This document shows, in pieces, positions 35,992 through 46,028 of a DNA stretch of 64,000 bases (positions are counted from its first letter, which is position 1; each line of letters begins with the position of its first letter). The stretch lies in contig JAJQJQ010000036.1 in NCBI GenBank assembly GCA_028622995.1, positions 2,356,001 to 2,420,000 of the forward strand. The letters run 5' to 3'. The position numbers and the translations under genes were made by a program. The DNA comes from Panagrolaimus kolymaensis. Lineage: Eukaryota > Nematoda > Chromadorea > Rhabditida > Panagrolaimidae. The notes beneath the pieces are model-generated. The model was given only the letters and a program-made list of their open reading frames with translations, did not search any database and was not told the DNA's origin.

Positions 35992-38739
35992 GAGGGTCAT
36001 CCCAATTGGTTTAAAAAAACTCTAATTTCGAAACCTTTTAACTTTTATAAAAATTACATAACAACTATATCAAAGGAAAGAAGAAAAAGAATCATAAAAC
36101 CATTTAAAACTACAGATCAAGAAGGATACAAGTGTAAAAAGAAAAACTGTAAAGTATGTCCTAGATTAAATAATCGTAATTTTGTTGAAAGCAGCGTAAC
36201 TAAAGATAAATATTTAACCTGTAAAACCAATAAATTTAATTGCTGTTCAAATAATTTAGTTTATCTCTTAACTTGTAAAATATGCAAAAAGCAATATGTA
36301 GGAGAAACAAAAAGAAAATTAAAACAAAGAATTAGCGAACATTTAAATAACATCAAAAATGGAACTGAAAAAACTGTCTTATGCCAACATTTTATAAATC
36401 ATGAAAATAATGATTTTGAAATAGATGTCCTGGATAATATTGATTTAGAAGATAGACAAACTCGCTTAAATACCGAAGAAACATGGATCAGACTTTTAAT
36501 GACTGCATATCCATATGGATTAAACGACAATATTAAGGCTATAGGAAACCTAACAAATTTATCTTTAATAAAAGAAAAATTAGATAAATTGCCATATTTT
36601 AATTTCAACTTTCCACGAATAAAAAACACAAGAGGCAATAACAGAAAACGAAAAAAGAAGTTAAATAATACTAGCTCAACCGAAATAAAAAATAAAATCA
36701 TCACAGCTGAAACAAACGAATTATTCCAACTTTATTACAACACCTCCAAAAATATTAAAAATAAATTAACTAAAGACGAAAATACTTTGACATTTAAAAA
36801 AAACGATTTAAAACTATTAAGTTTTAAAACTAATGATAAGAAATCTAGAATGGTAACAAATAATTTTCTAAACATAAGTCTAACTCATATCCATCCAGTC
36901 CTGGATAAAATTAAACTTGGAAAAATTTTAAACAAAATATTAAAAGAAAACCAAATAATATTACACGACAATGCTAAGTTCAGAATAATTAAAAAATGTC
37001 TGCCACCGATCAGTACTAAAGTTTTTAATTACAACCAATTTTTAAATAACCTCACTATAAATCAAGTTAAAGAAATCAACACCTCTAAATGTATGTGTTC
37101 ACCAGAACATCCATACTTTGATAACCACCATAAACATATCATAACGGGGGATATTAACTTTATAAAAAATCTTAATCTTAAAAAAACACTAAAAATGGGT
37201 ACTAAATTTAGAGATATAAATATTGTAACAAAAAAAGAAATCGAAGAAGAAATAAATAAAGTCTTCTGCCAATTTCAAAATAAACTAATTAAAAAATATA
37301 AAATCACTAACAAACAAGCCTTAAAATTGGAAAAACTTTGGAAAAAAGAAATAAAAAAACTCGCTAAATCTCTTTTCTTTAACTTAAACAAAAATAAACC
37401 AATTTTCAACCAAAAAGCCAAAAAAGAACTTGAAAACATTAAAAAACATTTTATTATTACAACGGCCGATAAAGCAACAAATAACTATGCATTTACTTGC
37501 AAAAAACTATACGTTGAAAGTCTGCAAAAAGAATTAGGATGGGATAAAGAAAATATTAAAGGTAATGACACTTATAAAATAAGCGAAATAAATTTAGACG
37601 AAGTTTATACAAAATGCTGCATACTTAACGAAAACAGAAAAATAAAAATGAATTGTGAAAAAGAAAAAGTTATTCCAAAAATTTACGCAATACCCAAGTT
37701 GCATAAAACCCCAATAAAATTCAGATTTATTACAGGTGCAAGTAATAGCGGAATTAAAGAACTATCAAAAAAACTACAACAAATATTAAAACATTTTAAA
37801 AACCAATTAAAAAATTATTGCAAAGTTATTGAAAATAGGACAAGCTTAAAAAATTATTGGTCAATAAAAAACAGTCAAGAGTTCATTGAAAAAATAGAAA
37901 ATTTAACAAAAAAAGATAATTTAAAATTATTTTGCGCTGATTTTAACAACTTATTTACTAATTTACCTCACACCGTTGTAATTCAAAACATAAGCAACCT
38001 AATTGAATTATGCTTTAAAAACAGTAAAAAGGAATATTTAAAAGTTGGATATAATTACTGCCAATTCAGGGAAGCAAAAGAAAATGGGATGGAAAATTGC
38101 TTTACTAAAGAAGATATCATGGATTTACTAATTCAAACACTTGATAATAGCTATGCAAAATTCGCCACAATAATTTTTAAACAAATCAATGGAATTCCAC
38201 AAGGCAATAACGCTTCACCTGAAATTGCAGATTTAACTTTGACTATGATGGAATACAAATACTGTCATAATAAAGAAAACCAATTTTTTGTAAAAAATAT
38301 TGCTCCATCCAGATACATGGACGACATAATTGTAATCAACCATAAAAATATCGACTTTCAAAAAATTGCCAATAATATTTACCATGAAAGTTTAACACTC
38401 GAAACTACACATGAATCCGAATTTAAAACAAATTACCTCGATATTACGGTTGAATTAAATCAAGGAATCAACTACAATTTATATAATAAAACTGACGCAT
38501 ACACCTTTGACGTGCTTAGATACTCAAATTATCGCTCAAATATTCCTACAGTTTATAAACATAACATAATCGAGGGAGAAACATTAAGAACAGCGAGAGT
38601 TTCAAGCAATAAACATAACTTTAAAAACGCCTATGAAAATCTAGAAAACCTACTGATACGCAATAATTACCATAAAGAAACAATCAAAAAACACAAGAAT
38701 AAAGTTCTAAACAAACACAAATACTTTAACTTCATTTAA
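35962..38739 (+). CDS. U2: Naiad-type PLE protein, GIY-YIG endonuclease and reverse transcriptase
   Basis: 925-codon open frame, intact. Domains in order: a basic N-terminus; Cys cluster C58/C63/C66; GIY-YIG endonuclease with VYL at 100-102, C105/C108 between the two half-motifs, YVG at 112-114, R118, R123 and H127, then H143/H147 and E172/E173 with WI at 175-176 and the PLE-typical YPYGLND at 183-189. A Lys/Asn-rich linker follows, then CMC at 377-379 (the CxC motif). The RT has DKATNN at 503-508 where most PLEs have DKG, PKLHKTP at 578-584, motif A aspartate D660, IPQG at 745-748 and YMDD at 785-788. The extra stretch between about 592 and 654 could be the insertion-in-fingers domain. The endonuclease lying before the RT, plus CxC, is the Naiad/Chlamys arrangement. 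It should nick target DNA and copy the element RNA. The start is unsettled: the listed start is GTG, and the true N-terminus may come from a spliced ATG exon at 35889. Confidence 0.92.
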   Translation: MPSWWRNRRQEGHPNWFKKTLISKPFNFYKNYITTISKERRKRIIKPFKTTDQEGYKCKKKNCKVCPRLNNRNFVESSVTKDKYLTCKTNKFNCCSNNLVYLLTCKICKKQYVGETKRKLKQRISEHLNNIKNGTEKTVLCQHFINHENNDFEIDVLDNIDLEDRQTRLNTEETWIRLLMTAYPYGLNDNIKAIGNLTNLSLIKEKLDKLPYFNFNFPRIKNTRGNNRKRKKKLNNTSSTEIKNKIITAETNELFQLYYNTSKNIKNKLTKDENTLTFKKNDLKLLSFKTNDKKSRMVTNNFLNISLTHIHPVLDKIKLGKILNKILKENQIILHDNAKFRIIKKCLPPISTKVFNYNQFLNNLTINQVKEINTSKCMCSPEHPYFDNHHKHIITGDINFIKNLNLKKTLKMGTKFRDINIVTKKEIEEEINKVFCQFQNKLIKKYKITNKQALKLEKLWKKEIKKLAKSLFFNLNKNKPIFNQKAKKELENIKKHFIITTADKATNNYAFTCKKLYVESLQKELGWDKENIKGNDTYKISEINLDEVYTKCCILNENRKIKMNCEKEKVIPKIYAIPKLHKTPIKFRFITGASNSGIKELSKKLQQILKHFKNQLKNYCKVIENRTSLKNYWSIKNSQEFIEKIENLTKKDNLKLFCADFNNLFTNLPHTVVIQNISNLIELCFKNSKKEYLKVGYNYCQFREAKENGMENCFTKEDIMDLLIQTLDNSYAKFATIIFKQINGIPQGNNASPEIADLTLTMMEYKYCHNKENQFFVKNIAPSRYMDDIIVINHKNIDFQKIANNIYHESLTLETTHESEFKTNYLDITVELNQGINYNLYNKTDAYTFDVLRYSNYRSNIPTVYKHNIIEGETLRTARVSSNKHNFKNAYENLENLLIRNNYHKETIKKHKNKVLNKHKYFNFI

Positions 38740-38837
38740 CTGAACAAATAAGAAATACAAAAAGTTACATAAGTTTATTTGAATATTACTTACAAAGACA
38801 AAATATACAAAACAAGATAAAATGCATTAAACAAAAG

Positions 38838-39556
38838 TTAAAATTTACAATTAGCAATATCTGAATAAAAATCTTTAACAATATCAAAAGTTTTAGGTTC
38901 ATCAGCTCCTACTTTAATTGTATTACCTTTAAGCAGAACAAAAGGTACAGCATTAATCTTCTTTTGATGTAGCATATCCTTGAACATAGCGATCAATTCT
39001 TGCTTGATAATTAATCCAATCTTCCGTTTCTTCATTGAACTATTTGATAAACATCGTTGAACATCAATTCGACCATTAACTTTAAACAGCTTTGGCTTGA
39101 ACGTTTTCAGGCGATGAAGTGAATCCATAACATTATTAACCAATAGCGAACCAAGTTTAACTTTAATGAATTTCTTTTCAGTTTTACCAAGATATTCTGG
39201 AGATCCAACAGCGGTTGATGAATAATTTTTATCCAAAATATGATCCAGTAATTCAAACACGCCATTGAGCAATAATTTACGATTATCCTTTCTATTGTTT
39301 GTAAGTGCAAAATCAACATTGTAAATCATCAAAAATTCTTTTGAATTATCTGCATCCAATCGATGAACAACGGGAGCCAATACATTAACAACTGAAGACA
39401 ATTTATCAATTTGATCCTAAAAAACAAAAAGTAAAAAGATGAGAAAATTATATAAATTATAAAACATACCTGCAAGTCCAAATTAGGCTTTTTGGCTCCT
39501 GAATGCATTCCTTCATCACCATTAATATCACGTTCAATTGGTCGCTTCTGTGGCAT
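38838..39556 (-). CDS. U2: spliced antisense gene, ORF1/FP-like candidate
   Basis: Same gene as at 33805-34523: exon 1 39556-39470, intron 39469-39417, exon 2 39416-38838; 221 residues. It converges on the intact RT ORF with 98 bp between the stops. No change from the U1 copy was seen. Because it is antisense to the presumed genomic RNA, its intron would not be removed during retrotransposition, which explains why it persists in every copy. Confidence 0.7.
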
Positions 39557-39796
39557 TTCTTGAATTAGCTTTAGAATTCTAACAATTATTGGATGATACT
39601 AAACATTGCTTCAAAACAACAACGATAAAATATTATTGCTCTTATGCATATAAAGCCAAAAATAACCACTTCCTTTTTTCAATCTTCAAAAAATTTATTT
39701 TTTCTCTAATTTCTTTTTCCCTTTTTTTCAACTTTCATCATCGCTCAACTAAACTCTTTAATTTTATTATAATTTTATTTCAAACCTTAGACCATC

Positions 39797-39903
39797 GAAC
39801 TCTACTGATGAGGCCCAACGATGCAGGTTTCCTTTTCAAACAAATGTAAAATACAAATTTACTTTTATAATTAGGATGTTTAGGGTTCAGGGCCGAAACA
39901 TCC
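39797..39903 (+). ncRNA. U2: permuted hammerhead-like ribozyme
   Basis: Exact counterpart of 34764-34870 (offset 5033): CTGATGA at 39805-39811, GAAAC at 39895-39899, predicted cut after 39880. All three helices are preserved. Confidence 0.65.
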
Positions 39904-39921
39904 AAAAATAATAAAACCATA

Positions 39922-40344
39922 AAAATTCAATCTTAAAGATCTCGCTTTAATGTGTTTTTTTTTAAGTTGAATTTTATTTATTTCCAATGTCATTAAACTA
40001 AGTTATTGCATTAGCAAAGCTTAGCTAACAGCCTTAATGCTGTTATGACATTCATTCATTTATATTTTTTGATTTTTTAACATTCAAAAATCAATAAATT
40101 AAAAAAATTCAATCTTAAAGATCTCGCTTTAAAGTGATTTTTTTTAAGTTGAATTTTATTTATTCACAATGTCATTAAACTAAGTTATTGCATTAGCAAA
40201 GCTTAGCTAACAGCCTTAATGCTGTTGTGACATTTATTTACAATTTTGATTTTTGATTTTATTTCTTTAACTATCATAACCTAAAGTCTTCAAGTAATTG
40301 TTTTTAATGCAATTCTTGCACAACCTTAATGTTGTGTTGACTTT
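39922..40344 (+). promoter_or_regulatory. U2: three-way-junction region
   Basis: Counterpart of 34889-35311, with two near-identical 182 bp modules and the diverged third junction. It lies between the ribozyme and the T-run that ends the unit at 40367. Confidence 0.7.
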
Positions 40345-40367
40345 TTTACAAAACTTTTTTATTTTTT

Positions 40368-40994
40368 GTAATTTGTTGATTTACTTCCAAATTGATGTGA
40401 GGTTGAAAAAGCCCACTCTTTGGAATAAATCTTCGAACCCAGGAAATTAAAATTTCATTTATAAAATTCCTTTCACTATAAATTAAAACTTCCTGAGTGA
40501 ACTCTGCTTATAACAATAATTTATAATTTTCATTTAAATAATGCCCGCTTTGGAATTCGAAAGAATTCCAAGAACCCGACATCCACACTGTTTATAAACC
40601 TTATTCTTTCATCCCACACAAAATGTGACTTAAATTACTCTTTCAACATTATTTCAGCTTACAACTTATAATTTTATTCAATTAAAATTATTTAATCTTA
40701 ACCATTCTTTCTCTTTCCTTCTTTCCTCTCTTCATAAAAGGGCAATTCAAAAACCCTAAATCTGTACAATATATATTTAATAATTTCCTTCTTATTCTTT
40801 CTTCGAAATTAGTTATAACTTACAAAATTATTCAAATATGGTTTATTAAACGGATTCAACGTGAACCGTTCAACTGCCTTTGAGTGATAAAAGTGGAGAT
40901 CCGGACGGGAGGGATCTGACCATGCTGCCAGCAGTTGTAAAAAATACGGTTTTCATGCCTGTACCGAGAGAGGCCGCTCTCTAAAACACATCTC
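40368..40994 (+). promoter_or_regulatory. U3: PLE leader
   Basis: Same 627 bp leader as in U2, including the GAAA-loop hairpin, the ATG of the 20-codon frame at 40922 and the candidate intron 40937-41024. No difference noticed. Confidence 0.5.
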
Positions 40995-43772
40995 GTGCCG
41001 TCTTGGTGGAGAAACCGCCGCCAGGAGGGTCATCCCAATTGGTTTAAAAAAACTCTAATTTCGAAACCTTTTAACTTTTATAAAAATTACATAACAACTA
41101 TATCAAAGGAAAGAAGAAAAAGAATTATAAAACCATTTAAAACTACAGATCAAGAAGGATACAAGTGTAAAAAGAAAAACTGTAAAGTATGTCCTAGATT
41201 AAATAATCGTAATTTTGTTGAAAGCAGCGTAACTAAAGATAAATATTTAACCTGTAAAACCAATAAATTTAATTGCTGTTCAAATAATTTAGTTTATCTC
41301 TTAACTTGTAAAATATGCAAAAAGCAATATGTAGGAGAAACAAAAAGAAAATTAAAACAAAGAATTAGCGAACATTTAAATAACATCAAAAATGGAACTG
41401 AAAAAACTGTCTTATGCCAACATTTTATAAATCATGAAAATAATGATTTTGAAATAGATGTCCTGGATAATATTGATTTAGAAGATAGACAAACTCGCTT
41501 AAATACCGAAGAAACATGGATCAGACTTTTAATGACTGCATATCCATATGGATTAAACGACAATATTAAGGCTATAGGAAACCTAACAAATTTATCTTTA
41601 ATAAAAGAAAAATTAGATAAATTGCCATATTTTAATTTCAACTTTCCACGAATAAAAAACACAAGAGGCAATAACAGAAAACGAAAAAAGAAGTTAAATA
41701 ATACTAGCTCAACCGAAATAAAAAATAAAATCATCACAGCTGAAACAAACGAATTATTCCAACTTTATTACAACACCTCCAAAAATATTAAAAATAAATT
41801 AACTAAAGACGAAAATACTTTGACATTTAAAAAAAACGATTTAAAACTATTAAGTTTTAAAACTAATGATAAGAAATCTAGAATGGTAACAAATAATTTT
41901 CTAAACATAAGTCTAACTCATATCCATCCAGTCCTGGATAAAATTAAACTTGGAAAAATTTTAAACAAAATATTAAAAGAAAACCAAATAATATTACACG
42001 ACAATGCTAAGTTCAGAATAATTAAAAAATGTCTGCCACCGATCAGTACTAAAGTTTTTAATTACAACCAATTTTTAAATAACCTCACTATAAATCAAGT
42101 TAAAGAAATCAACACCTCTAAATGTATGTGTTCACCAGAACATCCATACTTTGATAACCACCATAAACATATCATAACGGGGGATATTAACTTTATAAAA
42201 AATCTTAATCTTAAAAAAACACTAAAAATGGGTACTAAATTTAGAGATATAAATATTGTAACAAAAAAAGAAATCGAAGAAGAAATAAATAAAGTCTTCT
42301 GCCAATTTCAAAATAAACTAATTAAAAAATATAAAATCACTAACAAACAAGCCTTAAAATTGGAAAAACTTTGGAAAAAAGAAATAAAAAAACTCGCTAA
42401 ATCTCTTTTCTTTAACTTAAACAAAAATAAACCAATTTTCAACCAAAAAGCCAAAAAAGAACTTGAAAACATTAAAAAACATTTTATTATTACAACGGCC
42501 GATAAAGCAACAAATAACTATGCATTTACTTGCAAAAAACTATACGTTGAAAGTCTGCAAAAAGAATTAGGATGGGATAAAGAAAATATTAAAGGTAATG
42601 ACACTTATAAAATAAGCGAAATAAATTTAGACGAAGTTTATACAAAATGCTGCATACTTAACGAAAACAGAAAAATAAAAATGAATTGTGAAAAAGAAAA
42701 AGTTATTCCAAAAATTTACGCAATACCCAAGTTGCATAAAACCCCAATAAAATTCAGATTTATTACAGGTGCAAGTAATAGCGGAATTAAAGAACTATCA
42801 AAAAAACTACAACAAATATTAAAACATTTTAAAAACCAATTAAAAAATTATTGCAAAGTTATTGAAAATAGGACAAGCTTAAAAAATTAATGGTCAATAA
42901 AAAACAGTCAAGAGTTCATTGAAAAAATAGAAAATTTAACAAAAAAAGATAATTTAAAATTATTTTGCGCTGATTTTAACAACTTATTTACTAATTTACC
43001 TCACACCGTTGTAATTCAAAACATAAGCAACCTAATTGAATTATGCTTTAAAAACAGTAAAAAGGAATATTTAAAAGTTGGATATAATTACTGCCAATTC
43101 AGGGAAGCAAAAGAAAATGGGATGGAAAATTGCTTTACTAAAGAAGATATCATGGATTTACTAATTCAAACACTTGATAATAGCTATGCAAAATTCGCCA
43201 CAATAATTTTTAAACAAATCAATGGAATTCCACAAGGCAATAACGCTTCACCTGAAATTGCAGATTTAACTTTGACTATGATGGAATACAAATACTGTCA
43301 TAATAAAGAAAACCAATTTTTTGTAAAAAATATTGCTCCATCCAGATACATGGACGACATAATTGTAATCAACCATAAAAATATCGACTTTCAAAAAATT
43401 GCCAATAATATTTACCATGAAAGTTTAACACTCGAAACTACACATGAATCCGAATTTAAAACAAATTACCTCGATATTACGGTTGAATTAAATCAAGGAA
43501 TCAACTACAATTTATATAATAAAACTGACGCATACACCTTTGACGTGCTTAGATACTCAAATTATCGCTCAAATATTCCTACAGTTTATAAACATAACAT
43601 AATCGAGGGAGAAACATTAAGAACAGCGAGAGTTTCAAGCAATAAACATAACTTTAAAAACGCCTATGAAAATCTAGAAAACCTACTGATACGCAATAAT
43701 TACCATAAAGAAACAATCAAAAAACACAAGAATAAAGTTCTAAACAAACACAAATACTTTAACTTCATTTAA
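40995..43772 (+). pseudogene. U3: PLE endonuclease-RT ORF broken by a nonsense change
   Basis: Same ORF as in U2 but with TAT changed to TAA at 42888-42890 (codon 632), just before motif A of the RT. The product would keep the endonuclease and CxC linker but lose the catalytic aspartates and YMDD. The frame continues open after the stop to 43772. One silent change (C to T at 41126, codon 44, Ile) is also private to this unit. A consensus base error in assembly is the alternative explanation for either change. Confidence 0.88.
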
Positions 43773-43870
43773 CTGAACAAATAAGAAATACAAAAAGTTA
43801 CATAAGTTTATTTGAATATTACTTACAAAGACAAAATATACAAAACAAGATAAAATGCATTAAACAAAAG

Positions 43871-44589
43871 TTAAAATTTACAATTAGCAATATCTGAATA
43901 AAAATCTTTAACAATATCAAAAGTTTTAGGTTCATCAGCTCCTACTTTAATTGTATTACCTTTAAGCAGAACAAAAGGTACAGCATTAATCTTCTTTTGA
44001 TGTAGCATATCCTTGAACATAGCGATCAATTCTTGCTTGATAATTAATCCAATCTTCCGTTTCTTCATTGAACTATTTGATAAACATCGTTGAACATCAA
44101 TTCGACCATTAACTTTAAACAGCTTTGGCTTGAACGTTTTCAGGCGATGAAGTGAATCCATAACATTATTAACCAATAGCGAACCAAGTTTAACTTTAAT
44201 GAATTTCTTTTCAGTTTTACCAAGATATTCTGGAGATCCAACAGCGGTTGATGAATAATTTTTATCCAAAATATGATCCAGTAATTCAAACACGCCATTG
44301 AGCAATAATTTACGATTATCCTTTCTATTGTTTGTAAGTGCAAAATCAACATTGTAAATCATCAAAAATTCTTTTGAATTATCTGCATCCAATCGATGAA
44401 CAACGGGAGCCAATACATTAACAACTGAAGACAATTTATCAATTTGATCCTAAAAAACAAAAAGTAAAAAGATGAGAAAATTATATAAATTATAAAACAT
44501 ACCTGCAAGTCCAAATTAGGCTTTTTGGCTCCTGAATGCATTCCTTCATCACCATTAATATCACGTTCAATTGGTCGCTTCTGTGGCAT
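43871..44589 (-). CDS. U3: spliced antisense gene, ORF1/FP-like candidate
   Basis: Exon 1 44589-44503, intron 44502-44450, exon 2 44449-43871; 221 residues, unchanged. It stays intact although the RT ORF of the same unit is broken. Confidence 0.7.
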
Positions 44590-44829
44590 TTCTTGAATTA
44601 GCTTTAGAATTCTAACAATTATTGGATGATACTAAACATTGCTTCAAAACAACAACGATAAAATATTATTGCTCTTATGCATATAAAGCCAAAAATAACC
44701 ACTTCCTTTTTTCAATCTTCAAAAAATTTATTTTTTCTCTAATTTCTTTTTCCCTTTTTTTCAACTTTCATCATCGCTCAACTAAACTCTTTAATTTTAT
44801 TATAATTTTATTTCAAACCTTAGACCATC

Positions 44830-44936
44830 GAACTCTACTGATGAGGCCCAACGATGCAGGTTTCCTTTTCAAACAAATGTAAAATACAAATTTACTTTTA
44901 TAATTAGGATGTTTAGGGTTCAGGGCCGAAACATCC
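44830..44936 (+). ncRNA. U3: permuted hammerhead-like ribozyme
   Basis: Counterpart of 34764-34870: CTGATGA at 44838-44844, helix III strands 44907-44912 and 44931-44936, predicted cut after 44913. Unchanged. Confidence 0.65.
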
Positions 44937-44954
44937 AAAAATAATAAAACCATA

Positions 44955-45378
44955 AAAATTCAATCTTAAAGATCTCGCTTTAATGTGTTTTTTTTTTAAG
45001 TTGAATTTTATTTATTTCCAATGTCATTAAACTAAGTTATTGCATTAGCAAAGCTTAGCTAACAGCCTTAATGCTGTTATGACATTCATTCATTTATATT
45101 TTTTGATTTTTTAACATTCAAAAATCAATAAATTAAAAAAATTCAATCTTAAAGATCTCGCTTTAAAGTGATTTTTTTTAAGTTGAATTTTATTTATTCA
45201 CAATGTCATTAAACTAAGTTATTGCATTAGCAAAGCTTAGCTAACAGCCTTAATGCTGTTGTGACATTTATTTACAATTTTGATTTTTGATTTTATTTCT
45301 TTAACTATCATAACCTAAAGTCTTCAAGTAATTGTTTTTAATGCAATTCTTGCACAACCTTAATGTTGTGTTGACTTT
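44955..45378 (+). promoter_or_regulatory. U3: three-way-junction region with one extra T
   Basis: Counterpart of 34889-35311. One additional T in the T-run near 44991 makes this unit 5034 bp. The run lies in a single-stranded part of the first hairpin, so the fold is not disturbed. Confidence 0.7.
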
Positions 45379-45401
45379 TTTACAAAACTTTTTTATTTTT
45401 T

Positions 45402-46028
45402 GTAATTTGTTGATTTACTTCCAAATTGATGTGAGGTTGAAAAAGCCCACTCTTTGGAATAAATCTTCGAACCCAGGAAATTAAAATTTCATTTATAAAA
45501 TTCCTTTCACTATAAATTAAAACTTCCTGAGTGAACTCTGCTTATAACAATAATTTATAATTTTCATTTAAATAATGCCCGCTTTGGAATTCGAAAGAAT
45601 TCCAAGAACCCGACATCCACACTGTTTATAAACCTTATTCTTTCATCCCACACAAAATGTGACTTAAATTACTCTTTCAACATTATTTCAGCTTACAACT
45701 TATAATTTTATTCAATTAAAATTATTTAATCTTAACCATTCTTTCTCTTTCCTTCTTTCCTCTCTTCATAAAAGGGCAATTCAAAAACCCTAAATCTGTA
45801 CAATATATATTTAATAATTTCCTTCTTATTCTTTCTTCGAAATTAGTTATAACTTACAAAATTATTCAAATATGGTTTATTAAACGGATTCAACGTGAAC
45901 CGTTCAACTGCCTTTGAGTGATAAAAGTGGAGATCCGGACGGGAGGGATCTGACCATGCTGCCAGCAGTTGTAAAAAATACGGTTTTCATGCCTGTACCG
46001 AGAGAGGCCGCTCTCTAAAACACATCTC
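45402..46028 (+). promoter_or_regulatory. U4: PLE leader
   Basis: Same 627 bp leader as in U2. The ATG of the 20-codon frame is at 45956 and the candidate intron is 45971-46058. Confidence 0.5.

Noticed and set aside
36399..36704. 101-codon - strand frame opposite the endonuclease and its copies
   Set aside because: A shadow of the GIY-YIG coding sequence; its hydrophobic character arises from the complement of Lys/Asn-rich codons.
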